A stretch of 61,670 nt of DNA from Clostridiales bacterium (GCA_022508485.1 JAFLVD010000011.1:1-61670), one strand, 5' to 3'. Positions 24,379-34,086 are shown, counted from the first letter of the stretch. Notes: a model not told the origin generated them from the letters alone. Made by a program: numbers and translations.

Positions 24379-26186
24379 TGTTTCACCTCATTGCTCTGCG
24401 GATTGTCGGTAGTTGTATTTTGCGCTTCGCCCGTCGGCGCGTCCTCGCCGTCGTAAGAACGTTGAAGACTCTCGCCGCGGTGCTTTTTTTCGCGCGAGCG
24501 GCGGCGCTGCTCTTCCGCGATTTTTTCCATCGCCTCGCGCTGCGAGCCGGACGGCGACTTTATGGAGAACGCGATATTGGTAAGATGATCGGCAATACGT
24601 TCGAGCGCGCTTATTATCGAGTAAAAATGCGTTCCGCTCTCCACCGTGCAACCGCCGGCGTTAAGCCGCGCGATATGATTGTAGCCGAGCAGGCGCTTGG
24701 TCATGTCTATCTCGCGCTCGCGTTCAGAAAAGTCGTTAAGCTTCTCGACGGCGTTGTTCTCGAAAATCAAGAGCGCTTCGTCGTACATAGCCATAACCTT
24801 GTCGTACATATCTTCCAACTCGTCGCGCGCGTCCTGAGTAAAGGTGCAGTCCGTTTTGTTCATTTCGTCGGCGCTTTCCACAAAGTTTTCGGCGTGGTCG
24901 GCGATACGCTCGATATCGCTTACTACGTGGAATAGCGAGCCGACAAACTTTTCGTCCGAGCGAGTGAGTTGTTTACTCGACAGCTTAATAAGATACTTTG
25001 CAACGCCCTTATTTATATAGTTGATTCGTTCCTCGTCGCGCTTGATTACCGCCATCTCGGAGGTGTCGCCGGTAAGAAGCGCCGACATTGCGCGTTTAAG
25101 ATTGGTCTTGGCCATGTCGCCCATATGATCAACCTCGCGCTTGACCTGCGCGACCGCAATAGCCGGGGTCTGTAAAAACCTATCGTCTATATAGTACATG
25201 TGCGGTGCGTCGTCGTCGCCGCCGCGCCTGTCGGGAACGACGAGCGTAGCAAACTTGACGATAAGCTTTACGAACGGCAAAAGTATTAGCGTCGTGAAAA
25301 AGTTAAAGAAAAAGTGGAACATTGCCACTTGGAATTGCGGCTGCGGAAACATCGTTTGAAGCAGCCACACCACCCCGTCGGACAGCGGCCACAGAATAGC
25401 CGTGAATATGACGGTGCCTATAATTTTATCCGCAAAATGAATTACGGTAACGCGCTTTGCGTTTACGTTAGCTCCGGCGGAAGCGAAAAGCGCCGTAACG
25501 CACGTTCCGATATTGCTGCCGAGCACTATAAACAGCGCACATTCGAGCGTAAGCGCGTTAGCGCCGACCATTGTTACGAGTATACCGGTAACCGCCGACG
25601 ACGACTGAATAAGCGCCGTAAACACAAACCCGACGAGTATCAACAGCAGCGGAAAATCGATACTCGAAAACACATTTATCATCGCGTCGGAAATAACCTG
25701 CTTTTTAAACGCGTCGCCCATTAGCGAAAGCCCGACGAAAATAAGTCCCAGTCCGCCGAAGATGTAGCCGAGGTTTTTCCACTTTTCCTTTTTGAGGAAC
25801 ATAACCATCGCCGCGCCGACAAACGCAAACACGCCGAATATAGGCGCGACGGGAAACGCCGAAAACGCCGCGAGCACGCCGGTAACCGTCGTTCCTATGT
25901 TGGCGCCCATTATAATGGCGGTCGCTTGGAACAGCGTCATAAGCCCGGCGTTGACAAAGCCCATTACCATGACGGTGGTCGCGGCAGAGCTTTGGATAAT
26001 GCCGGTAACGGCAGTACCTACGCCCACGCCCGCAAACCGATTGCCCGAAATCTTGGCAAGAAGCTTTCTCACCCCCTTGCCCGCGCTACGCGAAAGCCCG
26101 TCCGACATGAACTTCATGCCGAACATGAATACGCCTATGCCCGCAATCAGCGACAATACGCTTAACGCAATCTCGAAGTCGTCCAA
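24375..26186 (-). CDS. Na/Pi cotransporter family protein with PhoU-like domain
   Basis: 603 residues. Two copies of the NptA/SLC34 signature: GIIQSSAATTVMVMGFV (about 61-78) and ALIQSSSAVTGILVTMV (about 190-207), each followed by a GANIGT/GSNIGT turn. About eight membrane helices, then a helical PhoU-like region from about 350 to 570 and a charged tail. It should take up phosphate with Na+. The start is a TTG with only a distant AAAGGA. A perfect promoter lies 52 bases upstream. Confidence 0.9.
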   Translation of the reverse strand: MDDFEIALSVLSLIAGIGVFMFGMKFMSDGLSRSAGKGVRKLLAKISGNRFAGVGVGTAVTGIIQSSAATTVMVMGFVNAGLMTLFQATAIIMGANIGTTVTGVLAAFSAFPVAPIFGVFAFVGAAMVMFLKKEKWKNLGYIFGGLGLIFVGLSLMGDAFKKQVISDAMINVFSSIDFPLLLILVGFVFTALIQSSSAVTGILVTMVGANALTLECALFIVLGSNIGTCVTALFASAGANVNAKRVTVIHFADKIIGTVIFTAILWPLSDGVVWLLQTMFPQPQFQVAMFHFFFNFFTTLILLPFVKLIVKFATLVVPDRRGGDDDAPHMYYIDDRFLQTPAIAVAQVKREVDHMGDMAKTNLKRAMSALLTGDTSEMAVIKRDEERINYINKGVAKYLIKLSSKQLTRSDEKFVGSLFHVVSDIERIADHAENFVESADEMNKTDCTFTQDARDELEDMYDKVMAMYDEALLIFENNAVEKLNDFSEREREIDMTKRLLGYNHIARLNAGGCTVESGTHFYSIISALERIADHLTNIAFSIKSPSGSQREAMEKIAEEQRRRSREKKHRGESLQRSYDGEDAPTGEAQNTTTDNPQSNEVKQ

Positions 26187-26238
26187 ACCGATTTACCGTG
26201 TCCTTTATGCCGAAAATTTCGCCTACTCGGCTGAATAT

Positions 26239-26268
26239 ATTATACATTACGAACCGCATATTTGTCAA
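26239..26268 (-). promoter_or_regulatory. Promoter of the Na/Pi-kinase operon
   Basis: On the minus strand: TTGACA (26263-26268), an 18-bp spacer and TATAAT (26239-26244). Confidence 0.85.
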
Positions 26269-26270
26269 CG

Positions 26271-26297
26271 GTTTAATATCTTTAATGCCGTTATCAC
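26271..26297. repeat. 27-bp dispersed repeat, copy 2
   Basis: Identical to 22867-22893. It is followed at about 26324 by TTCACTATTCACTATT, a low-complexity motif also seen near 31364, 34317 and, inverted, 34367. Confidence 0.8.
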
Positions 26298-26377
26298 AGT
26301 GCGTCTGCCGCAGGCGCCTACCTCTTCACTATTCACTATTACCTTTTCACTCATATTTCCCTATCCGTCTTACACAC

Positions 26378-26406
26378 TTGACAATAACATTCCGTATATA
26401 TATAAT
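26378..26406 (+). promoter_or_regulatory. Promoter giving a leaderless ABC exporter mRNA
   Basis: TTGACA (26378-26383), a 17-bp spacer and TATAAT (26401-26406). The ATG at 26414 follows after seven bases, with no ribosome site. Confidence 0.88.
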
Positions 26407-26413
26407 AGTTGCA

Positions 26414-28105
26414 ATGTGGAAGCTCGCTAAATTTTTAAAGGGCTACGTGCCGCAAGCGATATTCGCGCCGCTGTGTAAGCTTATCGAAGCGGTTGCCGAG
26501 CTTGCCGTGCCTATGATTATAGCCGAAGTCATCGACGTCGGTATCGGTGAGCTTCACGATAAATCATACGTAATAAAATACTGCATTATAATCGGCGCGC
26601 TTGCCGTTTTCGGGTTTATAATATCGGTAACGGGGCAGTTTCTTGCCTCTAAGGCCGCGCTCGGCTTCGGCACGAAGCTTAGGGACGCGGCGTTTAAGCA
26701 TGTTAACAAGCTTCCCCTTTCCGCCTCCGATCGGCTGGGCGGCGCCTCGCTCGTAACGCGGCTTACCGGCGACATAATGAACTGTCAGAGCGCGCTGAAT
26801 ATGTTTTTGCGGCTTGTTCTTCGCGTGCCGTTTGTCGTTATCGGCGCGTTCGTCATGAGCATGATTATCGACCCCGTGCTATCGCTCATGTTTCTTGCGA
26901 TGACGGTAATACTGTCCGCTACAATTTTTCTCGTGATGCGCCTTAGTATGCCGCACGTAAGAAAATCCCAGAAAAAGCTGGACGAAATATCTCGACTTTC
27001 GGCGCAGTCGCTGTCGGGCGCACGAGTCATACGCGCGTTTTCCAAGCAGGACGACGCAAAGACCGACTTTTTCTCCGCCGCCGATTCCGCCGCGACGGCG
27101 AATATCGGCGCGGCAAAAGTATCCGCCCTATTAACGCCGCTCACCTTTGCCGTTGTCAATCTCGCCATTATCGCGGTGCTGTGGTTCGGCGGAATAAAGG
27201 TGGACGGCGGCGCGCTTACGCAGGGTCAAATAGTCGCGCTTATAAACTATCTTACGCAGGCGTTTTTCGTAATCGTAAACATCGGCAACGTGTTTTACGT
27301 TTTCACGCGCTCGGCGGCGTGCTCGACGCGCGTCAACAAGCTTCTCGATACGCCCGTACCCGACGACGGCACCGTCGAGGAAATCGAGGACTCCGACGCG
27401 GTTATCGAATTCCGCGACGTAAGCTTTGCGTACGACGGCGACTACGACGTAAGAGACCTCTCGTTTACGCTTAAAAAAGAGAGCACGCTCGGAATAATCG
27501 GCGGCACGGGCAGCGGCAAATCGACGGTTATAAACCTTATCGAAAAATTCTACACGCCGCAAAAGGGTCAAATCCTTTTCTGCGGCAAACCGTTAGACGA
27601 ATACAAAACTGCATTTTTGCGCTCTAAGCTGGGCTACGTTCCCCAAAAACCGGTCGTGCTCGCCGGAACGCTCGACAGCAATCTTCGCATTGCGGACGAA
27701 ACCGCGACCGAGGAAAAAGAGGTCGAGGCGCTGCGTATTGCCCAAGCGAGCGAGCTTCTCGACAAAATCGGCCTTGACGGAACGATTGCGCAGGACGGGA
27801 AAAACCTTTCGGGCGGACAAAAGCAGCGCGTGTCGATTGCACGCTCGCTTTGCCGCGACAACACCCTATACCTATTTGACGACGCGACCTCGGCGCTCGA
27901 CTACAAAACCGAACGCGATTTTATAAACGCAGTAAAGAAAGTGAACGGCGCCAAGATTTTCGTGTCGCAGCGCATAAGCGCCGTGTCCTCGTGCGACGAG
28001 ATAATCGTCCTCGACGGCGGCAGAATCGTCGGCAAAGGCACGCACGAAACGCTTAAAGCCTCGTGTCCGCTGTACGCCGAATTCTGCGCGTCCCAAAACA
28101 GATAA
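26414..28105 (+). CDS. ABC exporter half, degenerate-site subunit
   Basis: 563 residues. A six-helix exporter membrane domain (1-310), then the ATPase: GGTGSGKST (Walker A), LSGGQKQR (signature) and LYLFDDATSALD, where Asp replaces the catalytic Glu after Walker B. That change marks the inactive-site partner of heterodimeric exporters (TM287/BmrC/LmrC type). The ATG at 26414 coincides with the predicted transcript start; longer in-frame starts lie before the promoter. One base separates its stop from the partner's ATG. Multidrug or lipid export is likely. Confidence 0.94.
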   Translation: MWKLAKFLKGYVPQAIFAPLCKLIEAVAELAVPMIIAEVIDVGIGELHDKSYVIKYCIIIGALAVFGFIISVTGQFLASKAALGFGTKLRDAAFKHVNKLPLSASDRLGGASLVTRLTGDIMNCQSALNMFLRLVLRVPFVVIGAFVMSMIIDPVLSLMFLAMTVILSATIFLVMRLSMPHVRKSQKKLDEISRLSAQSLSGARVIRAFSKQDDAKTDFFSAADSAATANIGAAKVSALLTPLTFAVVNLAIIAVLWFGGIKVDGGALTQGQIVALINYLTQAFFVIVNIGNVFYVFTRSAACSTRVNKLLDTPVPDDGTVEEIEDSDAVIEFRDVSFAYDGDYDVRDLSFTLKKESTLGIIGGTGSGKSTVINLIEKFYTPQKGQILFCGKPLDEYKTAFLRSKLGYVPQKPVVLAGTLDSNLRIADETATEEKEVEALRIAQASELLDKIGLDGTIAQDGKNLSGGQKQRVSIARSLCRDNTLYLFDDATSALDYKTERDFINAVKKVNGAKIFVSQRISAVSSCDEIIVLDGGRIVGKGTHETLKASCPLYAEFCASQNR

Positions 28106-28106
28106 A

Positions 28107-29879
28107 ATGAAAAAAACATCAGCCGAAAAACAGTCCGCCACGCTCGGCAGGCTCATGAAATACGTTAAGCCCCACGCGCTTCTTGTCGTCGCGGCGTTTT
28201 TCTGCGCGGTGGTGTCCGCGGCGGCGTCGCTGTTTGCACCCGTCGTTATCGGCGAATCGGTTAATTATATAATGGGCGCCGGCGCGGTGTACTATAAACC
28301 GCTCGCGACAAGAATAGTCCTTCTCGCCGTTTTAATCGTCGCGGTGCTTGTATTCCAGTGGCTTATGAACATCTTTGCCCAGCGCGCCGCACACCTAACC
28401 GTCCGCGACGCGCGGCGCGACGGCTTTTCCGCGCTCGTAACCGCGCCGCTTAGCTATATCGACGGAAACGGCCACGGCGACCTTGCGGCAAGACTTTCTG
28501 TGGACGCCGACCAGATTTCGGACGGAATCGTTCAGGGCGCGACTCAGCTTTTTACGGGGATTGTTACCGTTATCGGCACGCTTGCGCTTATGATACGAAT
28601 TAACCCGTGGATTGCGCTTGCCGTCGCGGCTCTTACTCCTCTCTCGCTTTTCGTGTCGTTCCTTGTCGCGCGCGGTTCGCATAAGTACTTTTCCGCGCAA
28701 TCTAAGGTGCGCGGCGAGCTGTACCAAAAGAGCGAAGAGATAATCGGCTCGCGCGCTCTCGTCGCCGCCTACGGCTACGCGCCTCGCGCCGAACAGAGCT
28801 TCGGCGAAACAAACGAAGCGCTTAGAAGGTGCGGCTTTAAAGCGACCTTTTACTCGTCGCTCGTCAATCCGTCGACGCGGCTTATAAACGCGCTCGTATA
28901 CGCGGTTGCCGCGGTTATGGGCGCGGTGTTCGCAATAGACGGAAAAATGTCGGCAGGCGATATTGCGACGCTGTTGCTTTTCGCCAACCAGTTCGCGCGG
29001 CCCATTAACGAAATAACCGGCGTTATAACCGAGCTTCAAACCTCGCTTGCCGCAGCAAAACGCACGCTCGACCTTGCCGAGGTGAAGCCGCAGCAAGATT
29101 CCGGCACGGTAAAGGACAAAACGCTCGGCGGCGATATCGCAATTACCGATATGACCTTTTCGTATACGCCAGGCAAGCCGATCCTGAAAAACCTCAACCT
29201 CGCAGTAAAGCCGGGCACAATGGTCGCTATCGTCGGGCGCACCGGCTGCGGCAAAACAACGCTTATCAACCTTCTTATGCGCTTTTACGACCCCGACTCC
29301 GGCAAGATATACTTTGACGGAATAGACTCGACCGACGTTCAACGAAGCTGCGTTCGGAAGGGCTTCGGCATGGTGCTTCAAGACAGCTGGATATTTAAAG
29401 GCACCGTCCGCGAAAACATCGCCTACGGCAAACCCGACGCATCGGAGGACGAGGTAAAGGCGGCGGCTAAAGCGGCGCATATCGACGGGTTTATAGAACG
29501 CCTGCCAAACGGCTACGACACGGTAATCGACGACGGCGACGGAATATCGCAGGGCCAAAAACAGCTTATAAATATAGCGCGCGTCATGCTCGTTAATCCG
29601 CCCATGCTAATACTCGACGAGGCGACGAGCAATATCGACACGCGCACGGAACGCCGCGTCCAGGAAGCGTTCGACGCCCTGCTTCGCCCCGAGAACGGCG
29701 TCAAAAAGACCGGCTTTGTCGTCGCGCACCGCCTTTCCACCATTAAAAACGCCGACTTAATACTCGTTATGGACAGCGGAGAGATAGTCGAGCGCGGCAC
29801 GCACGACGAGCTTCTCTCGCGCGGCGGCGTCTACGCCGAGCTGTACAACGCCCAGTTCTCCGCCGGTCTGTCGGTGTAA
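28107..29879 (+). CDS. ABC exporter half, catalytic subunit
   Basis: 590 residues. Six membrane helices, then an ATPase with GRTGCGKTT, ISQGQKQL (the altered signature usual in this partner) and LILDEATSNID, which retains the catalytic Glu. Together with the upstream half it forms a heterodimeric pump with one consensus and one degenerate ATP site, as in TM288/BmrD/LmrD. It begins one base after the upstream stop and ends at a strong terminator. The transported compound cannot be read from sequence. Confidence 0.95.
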   Translation: MKKTSAEKQSATLGRLMKYVKPHALLVVAAFFCAVVSAAASLFAPVVIGESVNYIMGAGAVYYKPLATRIVLLAVLIVAVLVFQWLMNIFAQRAAHLTVRDARRDGFSALVTAPLSYIDGNGHGDLAARLSVDADQISDGIVQGATQLFTGIVTVIGTLALMIRINPWIALAVAALTPLSLFVSFLVARGSHKYFSAQSKVRGELYQKSEEIIGSRALVAAYGYAPRAEQSFGETNEALRRCGFKATFYSSLVNPSTRLINALVYAVAAVMGAVFAIDGKMSAGDIATLLLFANQFARPINEITGVITELQTSLAAAKRTLDLAEVKPQQDSGTVKDKTLGGDIAITDMTFSYTPGKPILKNLNLAVKPGTMVAIVGRTGCGKTTLINLLMRFYDPDSGKIYFDGIDSTDVQRSCVRKGFGMVLQDSWIFKGTVRENIAYGKPDASEDEVKAAAKAAHIDGFIERLPNGYDTVIDDGDGISQGQKQLINIARVMLVNPPMLILDEATSNIDTRTERRVQEAFDALLRPENGVKKTGFVVAHRLSTIKNADLILVMDSGEIVERGTHDELLSRGGVYAELYNAQFSAGLSV

Positions 29880-29902
29880 ATTCTCTTAAAATATTATCAA
29901 AC

Positions 29903-29929
29903 AAAAAAGGGCTTTTACGCCCTTTTCTT
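29903..29929. terminator. Bidirectional terminator
   Basis: AAAAGGGC TTTTAC GCCCTTTT between convergent genes. Confidence 0.88.
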
Positions 29930-29930
29930 T

Positions 29931-30503
29931 TTACGTGTTTTCCACAAGCTCACGCGCTTTCTTTATTATTTCGTCGGCTTCTGCCTTCTCGTTTGCTTCC
30001 CACTTTTTCAGTTGGGAATAATAAACTAAATAATCCTCATTGTTTCTCTTCTTTTTCATTCCCTGCGTAACAAACAAAATCACCGCAATACCTATGGGCA
30101 CTAAACCTATGAGTGCAAGACCTGCACTTCCCACAGATATTCCTGTTATAATCGGTCCAAGCGAGCACAGTGAAAGAAACACGCCGAAAAATATTGCCAC
30201 CCCACTTATATTTCTCTCGTATGGGCGAGAAGGTTTTTTATCCATCAGCATTTCGAACTCACTTTCCAGCTTAACAACTTCACCGTACCACGGTTCGCTT
30301 TTGTCGCGCGTGAATGTTAATTTGTTAAACGTAGAATAGTGATTTACAGTGCTTCCGTCATATATGTCTCGAGATTGTCCGTCAAACTCCTGACACCTTT
30401 GATTGTTAATAAGTTCCCAACCGAAAGCCTCATATTGACTTATCTTTTCGTTTACTATTTTATCGTCGGGATAACACTGTACCGTTTTGGTTTCTCTTGC
30501 CAT
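29931..30503 (-). CDS. Two-helix membrane protein of unknown function
   Basis: 190 residues. The N-terminal soluble region (KIVNEKISQYEAFGWELIN) resembles the short beta-hairpin/helix unit of DUF4177-type proteins, but this is tentative. Two membrane segments (about 100-145) follow, then a charged coiled-coil tail. GGAGGG precedes the ATG. The gene is divergent from an XRE repressor-like gene, and its promoter overlaps a perfect palindrome, so that protein probably controls it. Confidence 0.8.
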   Translation of the reverse strand: MARETKTVQCYPDDKIVNEKISQYEAFGWELINNQRCQEFDGQSRDIYDGSTVNHYSTFNKLTFTRDKSEPWYGEVVKLESEFEMLMDKKPSRPYERNISGVAIFFGVFLSLCSLGPIITGISVGSAGLALIGLVPIGIAVILFVTQGMKKKRNNEDYLVYYSQLKKWEANEKAEADEIIKKARELVENT

Positions 30504-30533
30504 ATCGATTCCCTCCTTTGCAAGTCTATTGAT

Positions 30534-30563
30534 AGTATACTATAGTATTTAATATCTTGTCAA
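30534..30563 (-). promoter_or_regulatory. Promoter with overlapping palindromic operator
   Basis: On the minus strand: TTGACA (30558-30563), an 18-bp spacer and TATACT (30534-30539). ATACTATAGTAT (30537-30548) and AGTATACT (30534-30541) are perfect palindromes covering the -10 region, well placed for repression by the divergent XRE protein. Confidence 0.72.
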
Positions 30564-30634
30564 GCGAATTGATACAATAGTACAGTAATTTTTTACACAA
30601 TCCGAAACAATCTAATAAAGGCGAAGGAATAAAA

Positions 30635-30913
30635 ATGCTTAACGAAAACATAAAACGACTTAGGCTATCCAACAACATAACACAAGTAGAGCTTGCCGAA
30701 CGGCTTGGCGTCAGCAAGCAGTGCGTATCTAACTGGGAAAACGATTATATTCAGCCGTCGATAGATATGCTGGTTAAGATTGCGAAGTTTTTCAAAGTGT
30801 CGACCGACTTTCTGCTCGACTTGGACGATAAAACAACGCTTGACGTTACGGGACTATCCCAAACCGAAATCGCGCATATCCGCCAAATCGTAGACGACAT
30901 ACTCGGAAAATAA
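30635..30913 (+). CDS. XRE-family transcriptional regulator
   Basis: 92 residues. Residues 4-58 form a Cro/CI-type helix-turn-helix: TQVELAERLGVSKQCVSNWENDYIQPS, with a short C-terminal helix (GLSQTEIAHIRQIVDDIL) for dimerisation. GAAGGA seven bases before the ATG. It is divergent from the two-helix membrane protein, with the shared 130-bp intergenic region holding palindromes; autoregulation and control of the neighbour are inferred. Confidence 0.92.
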   Translation: MLNENIKRLRLSNNITQVELAERLGVSKQCVSNWENDYIQPSIDMLVKIAKFFKVSTDFLLDLDDKTTLDVTGLSQTEIAHIRQIVDDILGK

Positions 30914-30974
30914 CAGACCGCTTTTATACCGAACTTTGGGTTTATCATAAGCATAAGGGCACTTCCTACCGCCA

Positions 30975-31034
30975 CCCCATCATTTCGACCGAAGCGCGTT
31001 AGCGCGTAGCGGAGAAATCCGGGTGAAGCCGCAC
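30975..31034. repeat. 60-bp direct repeat, copy 1
   Basis: Begins CCCCATCATTTCGACCGAAG and holds the GCGCGTTAGCGCG palindrome. It matches 31222-31281 with two differences. The 496-bp gap 30914-31409 contains no gene, only repeats. Confidence 0.88.
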
Positions 31035-31221
31035 CTGCTGTCCCATTTTCACGCATAGCGTGTAAAGGGGAAAATAGCGGCGAGGCACGAGCCGTCGAAA
31101 GGGGTTAATTGTTACCACCTTGCGGCGGATCGCCTAGACCCCTCGACTTCGCTCGGGGTGATGTACGGCATGTATAAGCGTTACAGCTTAAAATAAAAAT
31201 ATTCGTTATTATTGCCGCTCT

Positions 31222-31281
31222 CCCCATCATTTCGACCGAAGCGCGTTAGCGCGTAGCGGAGAAATCCAGGCGAAGCCGCAC
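31222..31281. repeat. 60-bp direct repeat, copy 2
   Basis: Second copy. An ATTCTGAGCGAAGCGAAGAATC block follows at 31291-31314, as it does near 22939. Confidence 0.88.
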
Positions 31282-31324
31282 TCTTTTTGTCATTCTGAGC
31301 GAAGCGAAGAATCTCTACCCTAAA

Positions 31325-31353
31325 TAAAAAAGAACGGCGTTAGCCGTCCTTAC
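31325..31353 (-). terminator. Terminator of the J-domain gene
   Basis: AAG.ACGGC GTTA GCCGT.CTT, with a T run when read on the minus strand. Confidence 0.8.
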
Positions 31354-31409
31354 TTATTCACTATTCACTATTACTTGTTCACTCGTCGCTTGCGCAGCAG
31401 CGGCGTTTT

Positions 31410-33098
31410 TTACTTATTGCCGGGCGTGCGTTTTGCCTTACGCTCTTCCGCCGCGATGTAGTCCGCGGCAGCCTTAGATCCGAGCTTTGCCGCCTGCTTG
31501 ATAAAGCTTAGGCCGGTAGGCTTGCTTTCCGCCATGCCCTCGCCGTTAATAAAGCAGATGCCGAGGTTGTACATTCCGTCGGGATTCTTTTGCTTGGCGG
31601 CTTCCTTAAACCAATACACCGCCTGCTCGATATCCTGCTCTATCTCGTCGCCGTAGTAGTACATTTCGCCCAAAGTGTTTTGAGCGGCGGCGTCGCCGGT
31701 CTGCGCGGAAAGCATAAGCTCGTCGAACTGCGCCCAGAACTCTCTCGACTCGAGCTGACTGCGGTATTCCTCTTCCATTTGCGAGTTTTCGTCGATAAGC
31801 CGACGTTCTTCCTCGATACGCTCGTCGGAAATATCTATCGAATGATTGTACTCGGCGCGCTTTTCGGGATTGGACAGCGTTTTGTACGCCTCTTCCAAAT
31901 GCGCGAGCTTTTCGGCGGACGCGTCGTCGGACTTTGCGGAATAGCGTTTTTTGAGCTTTGAATACGCTTCCTTAATTTCCGCGTCGGTCGCCCAAATCAG
32001 AACGCCGAGCGCACCGTAAAGCGTGTTTTTGGCGAGCTTCTTGTCCGCCTTTTGCTTTTTATCCCATTCTTGAAGCCGAGCCTCCGCGTCGGATATAAAG
32101 TCCTCGCTCTTGGCGTACTGCGCCCACTGCTCGTTTTCGGCGCGCGCCGCTTCGAGTTCGGATTCAAGCTCGGCGACTCTGTCTTTAAGCGCGTCGATTT
32201 CCGCCTGCATCTTTTTGCGCTTATCCTGCTGCAATTCGATTTGCGCGGCATTACTAAGCTCTACCTCGCGCTTTTCCTGCTCGAGCTGTTTTATTTTTTC
32301 GCTCGCTTCGGACAGCTCGGACTGAAGCTCGGTTTTTTCTGCGCTTCTGCGCTCGGTGTCGTTGGCTATGTACTGCTCGGCCGACTCGCGGATTTCGGCG
32401 GCCTTACGCTCGAGCGCGTCGGACGCGGCCTGCGCCTTCGTCAGCTCGCGGTCGCGGTTAAACAGCTCTTGTTCAAGCTCGCTTCTGTCCAGCCTGACGT
32501 CGTTTAGCTCGCGCTTTAAATCGGACAGTTCGTCTTTTAAATCGGAAATAGTCTTTTTCAGTTTGGAAATCTCTTTTTCGGAAGCCGCTTGGGCGTCGGA
32601 TACGCCCTTGTCGTAGCCGGACTTGTACGCTTGATTCTTTACCGCGTTAATCTGCGCCTGAGCTTGAGCGGCCGCCGCAGCCTGTTGCGCCGCCGCTTGC
32701 TGTGCCGCCGCCTGAGCGCGGACGCGCGCCATTGTAAGCGGATCCATTCGTCCGCCGAACGCACTGCGCATAGCCGCCTGCTGTGCCGCCGCCTGAGCCG
32801 CGGCCTGGGCGGCAGCCTGACGCGCCGCCTGCTGCGCCGCAGCCTGCTGTCGTCTTATAATATCCTCGGGCCGGTTGGGACTATTAGCCTCTTTCAGCTT
32901 AGCGTCGTAATCGGCACGCTTTTGCGGATCGGAAAGCGTGTCGTGCGCCTCGTTTACGTCCGCAAACTTAGCCGCCGCGTCCTTGTCGTCGGGATTGACG
33001 TCGGGGTGGTACTTTTTTGCAAGAACGCGGTAACTGCGCTTAATTTCTTCCGGCGTCGCGTTTTGCGCGACCCCCAGGATTTGGTAATAGTTCTTCAC
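31410..33098 (-). CDS. J-domain/coiled-coil/Sel1-repeat protein
   Basis: 562 residues from a GTG at 33098 ([10 protein letters not shown]), with GGAG upstream; the longer frame adds nothing conserved. Order: an intact DnaJ domain (1-65) with KKYHPDVN, the HPD that stimulates Hsp70; an Ala/Gln-rich stretch (about 80-155); a long coiled coil (about 165-340); a second J-like domain (about 360-425, [27 protein letters not shown]) lacking HPD; then Sel1/TPR-like repeats ([25 protein letters not shown]). It is probably a scaffold that recruits DnaK to a client. I know no standard family with this full order. Confidence 0.88.
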   Translation of the reverse strand: MKNYYQILGVAQNATPEEIKRSYRVLAKKYHPDVNPDDKDAAAKFADVNEAHDTLSDPQKRADYDAKLKEANSPNRPEDIIRRQQAAAQQAARQAAAQAAAQAAAQQAAMRSAFGGRMDPLTMARVRAQAAAQQAAAQQAAAAAQAQAQINAVKNQAYKSGYDKGVSDAQAASEKEISKLKKTISDLKDELSDLKRELNDVRLDRSELEQELFNRDRELTKAQAASDALERKAAEIRESAEQYIANDTERRSAEKTELQSELSEASEKIKQLEQEKREVELSNAAQIELQQDKRKKMQAEIDALKDRVAELESELEAARAENEQWAQYAKSEDFISDAEARLQEWDKKQKADKKLAKNTLYGALGVLIWATDAEIKEAYSKLKKRYSAKSDDASAEKLAHLEEAYKTLSNPEKRAEYNHSIDISDERIEEERRLIDENSQMEEEYRSQLESREFWAQFDELMLSAQTGDAAAQNTLGEMYYYGDEIEQDIEQAVYWFKEAAKQKNPDGMYNLGICFINGEGMAESKPTGLSFIKQAAKLGSKAAADYIAAEERKAKRTPGNK

Positions 33099-33244
33099 TT
33101 TCGCCGGTCTCCGAATCCTACGTAAATTCTCGCCAAATAGTATACCATATATTGGGCTTTGTGTCAATACATATATAAAAAATCGTATATGCCGCCACGC
33201 ATTTCGGAAATTCCGCGCGGCGCGAACGATTACGCGAATACCGC

Positions 33245-33273
33245 TTGCATAAGAAAAAGTTTTGTGCTAAACT
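33245..33273 (+). promoter_or_regulatory. Promoter giving a leaderless ppa mRNA
   Basis: TTGCAT (33245-33250), a 17-bp spacer and TAAACT (33268-33273). The ATG at 33280 is six bases later. Confidence 0.75.
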
Positions 33274-33279
33274 GTATGT

Positions 33280-33816
33280 ATGAATATCTGGCACGACATA
33301 AGTCCCAAACGAATTACGCCCGAAAAATTCGAGGCGCTTATAGAAATCCCGCGCGGATCCAAAGCTAAGTACGAGCTTGACAAGGAAACAGGCATTATTC
33401 GCCTCGACCGAATACTTTACACCTCGACGGTGTACCCGGCAAACTACGGCTTTATCCCCAGAACGTACGCCGACGACGGCGACCCTCTCGACGTTCTCGT
33501 ACTGTGCGACGAGGTTATTTACCCGATGACGCTCGTTACATGCACGCCTATCGGCGTTATAATAATGACGGACAGCGGCGAGCTTGACGAAAAGATAATC
33601 GCCGTTCCGACGGGCGACCCTACTTTTAAGGACTACAAGGACATCGAGGAATTGCCCAAGCACATATTCGAGGAAATGATGCACTTTTTCGAGGTGTATA
33701 AATCCCTCGAGCATAAAAAGACCGCGGTAAAACGCATCGCCCACCGCGACGAGGCGATTGCCATTATTAAAAAATGTATCGACAACTACGATAAGGAAAT
33801 AGCAGGCGGCAAATAA
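33280..33816 (+). CDS. ppa: Inorganic pyrophosphatase, family I
   Basis: 178 residues, the usual bacterial length. IEIPRGSKAKYELDKETG, YPANYGFIPRTYADDGDPLDVLVL (the family signature D-G-D-P-x-D) and KDIEELPKHIFEEMMHFFEVYK are all present. It hydrolyses pyrophosphate to two phosphates with Mg2+ in the cytosol and so drives biosynthesis. No ribosome site precedes the ATG, which lies at the predicted transcription start. Confidence 0.97.
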   Translation: MNIWHDISPKRITPEKFEALIEIPRGSKAKYELDKETGIIRLDRILYTSTVYPANYGFIPRTYADDGDPLDVLVLCDEVIYPMTLVTCTPIGVIIMTDSGELDEKIIAVPTGDPTFKDYKDIEELPKHIFEEMMHFFEVYKSLEHKKTAVKRIAHRDEAIAIIKKCIDNYDKEIAGGK

Positions 33817-33995
33817 TGCCTTCGCGGACGGTCCGCCGAACAGAACGACAAAAATCACTTGACAATAAAGCACCTTTATCATATAATATTATCCGTTACG
33901 ATTAAAGAAGCGAAGAGGGATAACCGCCCCTTGCTTTAAACCCGTCGCACGATCCGCACCGCCGCTAAGCAGAGATAAACAACTTAATAACAAAT

Positions 33996-34086
33996 GGAGA
34001 AGTACCCAAGAGGCTCAAGGGGCTCCCCTGCTAAGGGAGTAGTCCGGTAATACGGAGCGCGGGTTCGAATCCCGCCTTCTCCGCCA
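33996..34086 (+). tRNA. tRNA-Ser(GCT)
   Basis: Class II tRNA with acceptor GGAGAAG/CTTCTCC, a long variable arm, anticodon stem CTCCC/GGGAG, anticodon GCT at 34030-34032 and encoded CCA at 34084-34086. It reads AGC/AGT serine codons. Its 3' part is duplicated 192 bp downstream. Confidence 0.96.

Noticed and set aside
26198-26413. N-terminal extension of the first ABC exporter subunit
   Set aside because: It lies upstream of and across a perfect promoter. The protein family starts at MWKLAKF.
28395-29558. Minus-strand ORF of 387 codons inside the ABC exporter gene
   Set aside because: Shadow of a well-supported ABC subunit. Biased composition and no motifs.
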